64,000 bases of DNA, taken from Branchiostoma lanceolatum. Its lineage: Eukaryota; Chordata; Leptocardii; Amphioxiformes; Branchiostomatidae. A model generated the notes under the pieces. It saw nothing but the letters and a program-made list of their open reading frames with translations. It searched no databases and was not told where the DNA came from. Both the position numbers and the translations under genes were made by a program. The stretch is taken from NCBI RefSeq assembly GCF_035083965.1, contig NC_089722.1:31523958-31587957 (forward strand), read 5' to 3'. Shown here piece after piece: positions 55,901-64,000 of this stretch; within the stretch, counting starts at the first letter, position 1; each line of letters opens with the position of its first letter.

Positions 55901-58900
55901 GTCAGGTCGGACCTGGTATCATCGCCCATTCAGGACTCCACAGAAGCGGAACTAGTCTGGGCTATGATACAGCAGACAGGTTACAGACCTCTCTGCGTGG
56001 GCTCAGTGTACAGACCCCCATCCTCAGGACTTGGATACCTGGATGAATTAGAAAAATCACTCAACAATATTTCAAACAGACCCTCACCACCTAACATAGC
56101 CCTGCTAGGGGACCTCAACTTCCCCGATATTTCATGGACTACAGATCCGCCCTCAGTGAACCCTATGCCTCAATACGGCATGGCTCCCAACATGAGATTT
56201 CTAAATATTATGCAAGAGGCAAACATTACACAAGTGGTTCATGCACCCACTAGAGGATGCAACATTCTAGACCTAGCCCTTATAAGTAACCCAGATCTGA
56301 CTGACCAGGTAAGCATCATCCCCGGCATAAGCGATCATGAAGCAGTCACACTATGTGTTAAAACACACATAAAACCAAAAGAAACCTCGAACAGTAAACC
56401 TTTACAGAAAGGTAGATAAAACTGCACTCTCCGAGAGAGAAAAAGCAATCAAGAAAAAGAAAAAAACTGTACAACAGGGCTAAAGAAACAATGTGCGAAA
56501 CCGATTGGGATAGATTCAAAAATCACCGCAAGGAAGTGAAACATAGGGTGAAGAAAGCTCATACACAATACATTAATGAAATTATGGAGGAATCTCTAGA
56601 AAATCCCAAGAAATTCTGGAGCTACATAAAGGCCAGGGAACAGACAGCCACTGGAATAGCACCCCTCACACATCAGAACAAACTAGTATCTGACAGCCAA
56701 ACAAAGGCCGAAGCCCTAAATAAGCAGTATGAATCTGTGTTCACAGAGGAAGACACAACCAACATTCCCGACCTAGGCCAAAGCCCACATAAAGATATGC
56801 CTCAAATAAATATCACCAGGGAGGGGATACAAAAGTTACTTGAAGGAATTAATCCATATAAAGCCTCTGGGCCAGACATGATCCCATGCAGAATCCTGAA
56901 AGACTATGCCTCGGAAATAAGTCCCATATTACACTTCATATTTAATCAGTCTTTGGAAATGGGCCATGTACCAACTGACTGGAAAAATGCTTATGTCCAT
57001 CCTATTTTCAAGAAAGGGGATAGAAGCGACCCAGCCAATTACCGTCCGGTCTCTTTAACAAGTGTCTTTCGCAAATTATTAGAACACATCATGTATTCGG
57101 CAGCAATGAAACACCTAGAAACGCACCACATCCTCCTGCCTACTCAACACGGATTCCGAGCTAAACATTCTTGTGAGTCACAGTTAATATGCACATTACA
57201 AGACCTCACTTCATGGTTCGATAAGGGATACCAGATTGATCTAGCCATATTAGATTTCTCCAAAGCCTTTGACAGCGTACCGCACATACGACTTTTGAAC
57301 AAACTAGAATACTACGGAATAAGGGGAGCAAACATAAAATGGATTACTAACTGGAAATGGAAATGGAAAGCTCCAGTCCCAGATATACCAAAAAAGCCCA
57401 GTCTGGATAGGGTTAACTGTAGAAGTATCAAAGGTGAAGGTAAAAACGCTCTCTTCAGAGCCCTAGTAGCCACTGAAAACCCCGATGTTATATGTGGCAA
57501 CGAGTCACACCTAGACAATGAATACACAAATTCCGAGATTTTCCCAGAAGGGTATGATATCTTTCGTAAAGACAGGAATAGTCAAGGGGGGGAGTCTTCA
57601 TCGCAGTCAGGTCGGACCTGGTATCATCGCCCATTCAGGACTCCACAGAAGCGGAACTAGTCTGGGCTATGATACAGCAGACAGGTTACAGACCTCTCTG
57701 CGTGGGCTCAGTGTACAGACCCCCATCCTCAGGACTTGGATACCTGGATGAACTAGAAAAATCACTCAACAATATTTCAAACAGACCCTCACCACCTAAC
57801 ATAGCCCTGCTAGGGGACCTCAACTTCCCCGATATTTCATGGACTACAGATCCGCCCTCAGTGAACCCTATGCCTCAATACGGCATGGCTCCCAACATGA
57901 GATTTCTAAATATTATGCAAGAGGCAAACATTACACAAGTGGTTCATGCACCCACTAGAGGATGCAACATTCTAGACCTAGCCCTTATAAGTAACCCAGA
58001 TCTGACTGACCAGGTAAGCATCATCCCCGGCATAAGCGATCATGAAGCAGTCACACTATGTGTTAAAACACACATAAAACCAAAAGAAACCTCGAACAGT
58101 AAACCTTTACAGAAAGGTAGATAAAACTGCACTCTCCGAGAGAGAAAAAGCAATCAAGAAAAAGAAAAAAACTGTACAACAGGGCTAAAGAAACAATGTG
58201 CGAAACCGATTGGGATAGATTCAAAAATCACCGCAAGGAAGTGAAACATAGGGTGAAGAAAGCTCATACACAATACATTAATGAAATTATGGAGGAATCT
58301 CTAGAAAATCCCAAGAAATTCTGGAGCTACATAAAGGCCAGGGAACAGACAGCCACTGGAATAGCACCCCTCACACATCAGAACAAACTAGTATCTGACA
58401 GCCAAACAAAGGCCGAAGCCCTAAATAAGCAGTATGAATCTGTGTTCACAGAGGAAGACACAACCAACATTCCCGACCTAGGCCAAAGCCCACATAAAGA
58501 TATGCCTCAAATAAATATCACCAGGGAGGGGATACAAAAGTTACTTGAAGGAATTAATCCACATAAAGCCTCTGGGCCAGACATGATCCCATGCAGAATC
58601 CTGAAAGACTATGCCTCGGAAATTAGTCCCATATTACACTTCATATTTAATCAGTCTTTGGAAATGGGCCATGTACCAACTGACTGGAAAAATGCTTATG
58701 TCCATCCTATTTTCAAGAAAGGGGATAGAAGCGACCCAGCCAATTACCGTCCGGTCTCTTTAACAAGTGTCTTTCGCAAATTATTAGAACACATCATGTA
58801 TTCGGCAGCAATGAAACACCTAGAAACGCACCACATCCTCCTGCCTACTCAACACGGATTCCGAGCTAAACATTCTTGTGAGTCACAGTTAATATGCACA

Positions 58901-60824
58901 TTACAAGACCTCACTTCATGGTTCGATAAGGGATACCAGATTGATCTAGCCATATTAGATTTCTCCAAAGCCTTTGACAGCGTACCGCACATACGACTTT
59001 TGAACAAACTAGAATACTACGGAATAAGGGGAGCAAACATAAAATGGATTACTAACTGGCTCACAAACAGACACCAACAGGTAATTGTTGATGGTGAAAT
59101 GTCGATGCCCACGAAGGTCAAGTCAGGTGTACGGCAAGGGACCGTACTGGGTCCCCTTCTATTTCTGTTATACATCAACGATATAGACAAGGGTATAACA
59201 TCACAGATCAGACTATTCGCAGATGACTGTCTCATATATCGCCCCGTTCATTCCGAACAAGATCAACAAAGCCTGCAAAGAGGCCTGGACACCCTGTGTG
59301 CCTGGTCAGACACATGGCAACTAAGGTTCAATGTCAAAAAGTGTTGTATTTTACATGTACACAAATCCAGAAGGTCCTCACACTACATGTATACAATGTT
59401 TGCAGAGCCCCTAGAGGTCAACAGTCAGCACCCTTACCTGGGGATCATACTCTCACAGGATCTCAAGTGGACAGCTCATATCAATTCCATCACCTCCAAA
59501 GAAAACAGCACACTAGGATTCTTGAAGCGCAATTTAAGGGGGGTCAACAGTCAGGTAAGAAGGAAAGCATACATTTCACTAGTAAGACCTAAACTAGAAT
59601 ATGCAGCCTCGGTTTGGGATCCCCAGAAACGCCACCACTCTCAAACAAGCATCCTACAAGAGAAACTAGAATCAGTGCAGCGCAGGGCAGTCAGGTGGGT
59701 ACACAATGACTACAGACGTAGCACCAGTGTAACTCAATTATTACACAAAACAGGTTGGCCATCACTCCAAGACGGTAGAAAATACTCACGTTTGGTGTTA
59801 TTTTACAAAGCTCTCCATAACCACATCGCCATACCCTTACATAACTACGCCACAAGGAACACCAACATCACCAGAGGACACCCATTACGGTATCAGACCC
59901 ACTCCCCCAAGACAGACATCTACAGATCCAGCTACATACCACGAACCATACAGGACTGAAACATATTACTTCCAAACATTGTCACATCCACAGCACTGGA
60001 CAGTTTTAAGACGGGTTTGGCCCACCACATGGGCCTACCCGCATCCGTGTAAATATTGAACTATGCTAAGCAGGCCAACCACTTTTACATTATTGTTTGA
60101 GCACTGTTCTGGTTGATTTCGCACAAACACTTTGCAATTTTTGATTCGTTTCTTTTTTTTATGCACCACCACCACGGCCCGCTTAGCTGTGCACCAACCC
60201 TCCCTGGACGAGATGCCCCACTGGGGTTGTCCAGTATGATTAAGATTAAGATTAAATAAATCAAATTCTATTTAGTGATGAAGGTCATGTTATTTCAATC
60301 TACATTCATTCTGTACATTTCATCTGCCTGTTATAACGTAAAAAAATTCTAATCAGAAAAAAGCTCATAATTTGTGGCCAGCAAGTTGACCTTTCACCCC
60401 AAATAACACCAAACAGATGTCAGTAAGTGGGGAGGGGGCATGCAAAGAACATTTTATATCATTACATAAGAATTCAACACAATTTTGTGGCTCTACACGT
60501 TCTAATGATACTTAGCATCCTCTAAAGTTCCCTGTTTCATTCTGTTCTAACCACACGTCACCCCTAACCTACCTGTAGAACAACCGTCTTCTGCCGACTT
60601 TCCGCCATGTCACTTGTAAACATGGCCCTGAAGTAGGGGCTGGCCGCGGACAGAACAAGCCGATGGCAGGGAAACCGCCGGCCCTCGACTTCAAGTACGA
60701 CATCCTGCAGTACCCCAGCCTTCTGTAAGTCGCCCACAGTTCCAAGAAACCCGTGCAGATAGCTCTCGTCTTGGTAGGAACGAGGACAAACTGCGCTGGC
60801 GTGGGGTTCGTCTACGGCAGCCAT
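52046..60824 (-). CDS. KLHL copy 2 (BTB-BACK-Kelch), intact
   Basis: Exons 60824-60573, 54567-54307, 53961-53822, 53703-53497 and 52934-52046, all AG/GT, phases 0, 0, 2, 2. They total 1749 bp, which is 582 codons plus stop, normal for KLHL proteins. Residues ~20-130 form the BTB, ~135-270 the BACK and ~290-580 the Kelch propeller. The family makes Cullin-3 ubiquitin ligase adaptors in the cytoplasm. ATG 60824 gives [10 protein letters not shown]; an in-frame ATG 21 bases upstream is possible. Intron 1 is 6.0 kb because of a LINE insertion in the opposite orientation. The substrate cannot be inferred, and one-to-one orthology with a named KLHL is not claimed. Confidence 0.85.
53497..53703 (-). 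CDS. KLHL copy 2 exon 4, end of BACK
   Basis: Reads [40 protein letters not shown] and [15 protein letters not shown]. Donor ACAG/GTGCGT. Confidence 0.8.
53822..53961 (-). CDS. KLHL copy 2 exon 3, BACK
   Basis: Reads [40 protein letters not shown] and ends LHSRED. Same 140-bp length and phase as copy 1. Confidence 0.85.
54307..54567 (-). CDS. KLHL copy 2 exon 2, BTB C-terminal half
   Basis: Reads [40 protein letters not shown] and ends KHFTE. Borders TGTAG/ and /GTTAGT. Open throughout, unlike copy 1. Confidence 0.85.
54837..55955 (+). pseudogene. LINE ORF: PHD finger plus endonuclease start
   Basis: 372 codons. Residues ~1-110 are probably untranslated leader read through by chance. [12 protein letters not shown] (about residue 120-133) resembles the DxExNPGP 2A-like motif, with His where Glu is usual. 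It is followed by a C4HC3 PHD-type finger, a Ser/Pro/Thr-rich linker, and the start of the endonuclease. A frame shift after the G-run at ~55880 cuts the endonuclease. Confidence 0.75.
55708..57354 (+). repeat. LINE internal duplication, first copy (1647 bp)
   Basis: Identical in length to 57413-59059 and differing at only a few bases seen by eye (for example near 56048, 56853 and 56919). It ends inside RT after KWITNW, before the FADD block. A 58-bp foreign filler (57355-57412), starting GGAAATGGAAATGG-like, joins it in frame to the second copy. Confidence 0.9.
57413..59059 (+). repeat. LINE internal duplication, second copy (1647 bp)
   Basis: Begins at the same base (TTAACTGTAGAAG) as the first copy and continues without a break into the rest of RT. 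Shared frame breaks show that the LINE was already inactive, or its source was, before duplication. Confidence 0.9.
58196..59959 (+). CDS. LINE reverse transcriptase, open frame
   Basis: 587 codons with all RT blocks: [90 protein letters not shown], catalytic [22 protein letters not shown] and the terminal [16 protein letters not shown] region. It would need the upstream endonuclease frame for mobility, and that is broken. Confidence 0.85.
   Translation: MCETDWDRFKNHRKEVKHRVKKAHTQYINEIMEESLENPKKFWSYIKAREQTATGIAPLTHQNKLVSDSQTKAEALNKQYESVFTEEDTTNIPDLGQSPHKDMPQINITREGIQKLLEGINPHKASGPDMIPCRILKDYASEISPILHFIFNQSLEMGHVPTDWKNAYVHPIFKKGDRSDPANYRPVSLTSVFRKLLEHIMYSAAMKHLETHHILLPTQHGFRAKHSCESQLICTLQDLTSWFDKGYQIDLAILDFSKAFDSVPHIRLLNKLEYYGIRGANIKWITNWLTNRHQQVIVDGEMSMPTKVKSGVRQGTVLGPLLFLLYINDIDKGITSQIRLFADDCLIYRPVHSEQDQQSLQRGLDTLCAWSDTWQLRFNVKKCCILHVHKSRRSSHYMYTMFAEPLEVNSQHPYLGIILSQDLKWTAHINSITSKENSTLGFLKRNLRGVNSQVRRKAYISLVRPKLEYAASVWDPQKRHHSQTSILQEKLESVQRRAVRWVHNDYRRSTSVTQLLHKTGWPSLQDGRKYSRLVLFYKALHNHIAIPLHNYATRNTNITRGHPLRYQTHSPKTDIYRSSYIPRTIQD
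60259..60572. other. Remainder of KLHL copy 2 intron 1
   Basis: Non-coding; no additional element recognised between the LINE tail and exon 1. Confidence 0.4.
60573..60824 (-). CDS. KLHL copy 2 exon 1, BTB N-terminal half
   Basis: Reads [53 protein letters not shown] and ends VVLQ at donor CAG/GTAGGT. Nearly identical to copy 1 after residue ~17. Confidence 0.85.
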
Positions 60825-61769
60825 GTTGATGACGTCGAATGACACCGTCGTTCAAAGGCTAGACAGACATACACTGATTATCCAGATAGTGTAGCAGTGA
60901 GCTTGCTACCTTTCCCCTCAGAGATAAGGATGCCTACTACAAGATGTAAACGAAGGATATCGGTATCTTTGCCGTTGGCAGGAAGGTTCTGTTTTACACA
61001 CTGTTAATTTCAGTGCAAATTCTGTGTTGAAAATATGTCCAACACGTTTCACTATGTTTTTGTATATTGGCGCGTCTTGGCCAGAGTGTCAATCTGTGGT
61101 ACATTATATAGTAGTGAAATGCTTGGCCTGCTGATGGACATAAGATGTAAATAACATATATTGACATCTGAACCGTTGAAAGGAAAGTTCTGCTTAACGT
61201 TAACTAAACTTGAGTCATAAAGGATATCAGGACACTTGGATGCAAATCACAATAGTCTATTTTAAAACTTTCTTTTTCTCAACATCTATCTATTTATCAT
61301 TAATGACTTTTTTTACTCATCTTCAATTGAGCTGAAGCCTAAATATAAACGGGTATGAAAATGTTTATTTCTAAACTGGTGTGTTATACATTTGCAAGTA
61401 GGTGTTTTATATCTTAACCTTTTATTAAAACATTTGTAATATATAACATATTTGAGCGATCTATAACTATATGTAAGGATAGTGATAACGAATAAGAGTA
61501 CACCAAACAGAAAACGAAAGGATCTGCAACGATCATACAGTTTATGACATATTATCAGGTTAGTCATGATAAGTAGCCTCTTCTCTGAGTTCTAAACATT
61601 AAGAAACGAGCATCATTTTGAATACACTGGTCAAAGTTTTACTGATGATACTGCAATATCTATTCCATTGTACCATTTAGCAAAAGCCAGGAACTAAACA
61701 GAATCGTTAGACATTCCAGCCCTACAGGTTTGTTTCGACTACTGCAGCAGCAGAAATCAGTGGACCATA
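60825..61769. promoter_or_regulatory. Intergenic: copy 2 promoter side and copy 3 3' flank
   Basis: 60825-61040 is conserved with 50500-50740, suggesting the duplicated promoter flank of copy 2. The rest is AT-rich 3' flank of copy 3. No TATA box or other exact motif is asserted. Confidence 0.4.
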
Positions 61770-62691
61770 CTACAGGTTTGATGTAATCATATCTTCACCA
61801 TATGCTTGAAGACATGGCATGTACATACGTGCTACAGAGCACATCGAACCAAACGCTGTACATCTGATAGTGCAGACAGGCAATGTAGCTCTCAAGTCTC
61901 GCCAAGCATCTGCAGACCTGTCATACGCTAATGCCAAATCGCCCACTTCCTCCTGTGTGCCAGTGTTACGTATCATAGCATGGTTATCAGGTCCTATCCA
62001 TAGATGCAGCTGGTTCTCCAGTACAAAGAGGTAGGGCTTATAAGAAATAAGGAGGTTTCTTGGGTTCGGCCAGCTTTGTAGTGTCTCCCAGCTGTCTGAC
62101 ACTGTGGCATACACCATGGTCTTGCTGAATGACATGTCTGTTCAAAATATTTCTGTTCCCATTGGAACGGCAGTGCAGAGGACAGGAATGGTTCTTGGTG
62201 GGGTCCTCTGTTCCCACTTGTCCTGAATCGGGTCGTAGCGATGCACGTCTGAGTTCATGAAGACATAGAGGTGTGGACTGCAGGGCACTACATGGCAGAA
62301 CTCTTCTGTATTGTCAAATTGCAGCTGCGCACACTCCCTCCACTCATCAGTGTGCCGGTTGTACCTTCTGGTCAACACTATATTACTGTTTGCTGTAACT
62401 TTCACCATGACCAGGAAGAAATGTCCATGAAGTTCGACAAAAAATTCTTCGACCTCCAAAGCATCTCTAACAAAGTTACATGCTGAGGACATTCCTGCAT
62501 GTTCCCATTCATTTCCTGCATGGTTGTACTCTAACACAGACAACTGATCGTCCGACTCTTTAGTCAGGACGTAAATAATGTTGTCACTGGTGACCGTCAT
62601 GTTTGTAATGTACTTGTCTTCAAAGTTGCTAGGCAAGCTGATCTTGATGTACTTCCCTTCCTTGGGGTTCATGCAAATGATCTCGTTGTCC
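61770..62691 (-). pseudogene. KLHL copy 3 Kelch exon with one stop
   Basis: A 922-bp exon, acceptor CTTCAG at 62692-62693, same phase as the other copies. Reads DNEIICMNPKEGKYIKISLP, LEYNHAGNEWEHAG, RYNRHTDEWRECAQ, RYDPIQDKWEQRT, then VPMGTEIF, TGA (62141-62139), then TDMSFSKTMVYATVSDSWET and AYDRSADAWRDLRA to a normal end. The paralogue has FCTD where this has F-stop-TD, so a single TGT/TGC to TGA change explains it. BTB and BACK exons would lie beyond the right edge. Confidence 0.8.
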
Positions 62692-64000
62692 CTGAAGAGG
62701 AAAAATACACTGTAAATTGTCAGTAAAACTGACTGTAAAGCCCTGTCAGCATATAAAAATTAGTGCATAAAGTGATGCTACACGTAAGGATAGCAAGAAT
62801 AGAGATACTGAAGTATGTGTCTGCTGTTGTCCTGGATTTTAAGAGAATTGTTATTAAGACCAACGCCATGTCTTCTTGTGCATTCGACACTGACAAAGTG
62901 TATGTTTTAGGACAAAAAAAATTTGAAAGGTTAAACATTCAACACAGAAATCCAACTGCAATTTGAAGAAAAAAAAATTCAAAAAAGCAGGTGTTCGCAC
63001 CATAATGATATAACGTTGGGTAACATAAATTCGGGATTTTTCCGATAATGGTTGACTGAAATCAATCTAGCAGAACAATAAACCATCCTTTTTTTCTATT
63101 ATTCTGTCAGTATCATGTACTATCTTTGCACTAATCATATATATGGTAGATTTTGTCTCTAGTCGTGCTGACACCATAATATTTCAACTTGAAACTATCG
63201 TCCGCCGCACGCACAATGACGGTGCTGTCGGACAGGGGGGCACATTAATTCGGGAGAGAAGATTCGTCTTGAATATCTTACCGCTAATCACATTTTATAC
63301 AGCAGCTATTCGTTCCATCCTTGGCTTGAGGAGAGTGCTATGGATATAGACGTGTCCAAGTAAAAAAAAAATACTGGAAAAAACGGCCGTACCGCACGCA
63401 TCAGGCCTTCGGGAACAACCCGTGTGTTGAGTCGGTAGAACGTCACTCAAAGTTCACCCCCACCGTCATGGAAATTTGTACATTATTCATCGGGGCGTTA
63501 GCTGGATGCCGTAGAAATGGTAATACTACTATGTCCATGTGTTTCTGCTTGTGCTAAGAGCAAACTTTGAGGAAAATATCGCCATCAGTCCACTATCACA
63601 CGCAACATTTGGACAAAAAAGTGTTCCTCGCAAACGTTTGTCGTCTGCCGAATAGCAGGATTCTGGGTAACGAATATGGCGGCGAGAAAATTCACCGTAG
63701 TGCCGTAGCCATTGGTTGTAGCAACAAAGAGGCGTTTTGATGATTAATCACACTTAGAGTCCTGTTGTAGGTTAGCAAAAGAGATTCTAATAAGCTGTAT
63801 TGTAAATAATTGTGTCTAGCAGGAAGCGGATGTGACATTTGTCTTATAAACCAGCGAACAACTATGTACATATAATTCTCCCACGAAGCCCTCAGACTGT
63901 GACAATAAGGGACGGAGAGTTTTTGACGTAGCCAACTTCTAATGCATGGTTATCGAAGCTTTTCAGACAGTGTTCTGAATGCGTTAGTCTGTCAAGTTTG
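62692..64000. other. Probable intron of KLHL copy 3, no gene seen
   Basis: No BACK or BTB exon of copy 3 was found before the edge. A 68-codon + frame at 63143 has no family motif. ATATGGCGGCGAG at ~63676 is a YY1-like word of unknown meaning. Confidence 0.4.

Larger units (their letters stand above)
54666..60258 (+). mobile_element. CR1/L2-like LINE with internal tandem duplication
   Basis: Lies in intron 1 of KLHL copy 2, opposite strand. 5' part: a PHD-like finger (about 55249-55404, CGECGRPV...[12 protein letters not shown]...WICNCC) preceded by GDIHSNPGP. Then an APE endonuclease ([39 protein letters not shown]), an RT ([70 protein letters not shown]) and a C-terminal region ending at 59959. 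The tail is GATTAAGATTAAGATTAAAT. A 1647-bp endonuclease-RT piece is present twice. Frame breaks after QGG in the endonuclease and near 56419/58124 occur in both copies. Border words AAATATAT/AAATAAAT may be its target duplication. Confidence 0.9.

Overview
The window looks like a stretch of an invertebrate deuterostome genome, most probably a cephalochordate (amphioxus). Host genes have short exons with GT-AG introns, there is a lineage-specific KLHL paralogue cluster and a C2H2 zinc-finger gene of recent-expansion type, and the spaces are packed with CR1/L2-like, RTE-like and Penelope-like retroelements, Tc1-like and other DNA elements, minisatellites and very large inverted repeats. The species is inferred from style only; no search was possible.

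Layout. 1-5.27 kb: non-coding DNA with dispersed repeats, a tRNA-like sequence and a ~20-bp minisatellite. 5.28-6.48 kb: the last three exons of an ABCB9/TAP-like half-transporter on the + strand, cut off in or near the Walker A codons where the minisatellite begins. 6.9-12 kb: Penelope-like fragment with a hammerhead-ribozyme-like sequence, a CR1/L2-like LINE fragment, a TTAA-flanked element and a LINE tail. 12.4-21.2 kb: a wrecked zinc-finger gene, opened by a 475-bp LINE (TSD AGAGAAC) and a 2.9-kb DNA element (27-bp perfect TIRs, TSD AGT), and followed by a three-level nest of insertions that separates it from remnants of further fingers.

21.25-31.52 kb is the most striking feature: a ~10.3-kb palindromic element with nearly identical ~3.85-kb arms, a ~0.9-kb spacer and a perfect 7-bp flanking duplication (AAGGGCT). 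Each arm carries the same ~200-codon open frame and older, more diverged palindromes. One arm holds a 1.66-kb LINE insertion absent from the other.

31.5-64 kb: three BTB-BACK-Kelch (KLHL) paralogues on the minus strand. Copy 1 (42.1-34.8 kb; exon lengths sum to 592 codons plus stop) has one in-frame TAG in the BTB exon, made by a 6-bp insertion. Copy 2 (60.8-52.0 kb) is intact by exon arithmetic (582 codons plus stop) although a 5.6-kb CR1-like LINE sits in its first intron. Copy 3 (Kelch exon 62.7-61.8 kb, remainder outside the window) has one in-frame TGA. Between copies 1 and 2 lies a ~45-bp minisatellite with a dyad core that changes strand three times, and a head-to-head relic of KLHL 5' ends.

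KLHL proteins are Cullin-3 substrate adaptors and ABCB9-like proteins are lysosomal/ER peptide transporters; nothing suggests that the two loci work together. The dominant theme is repeated formation of inverted repeats at every scale, from about 20 bp to 10 kb.
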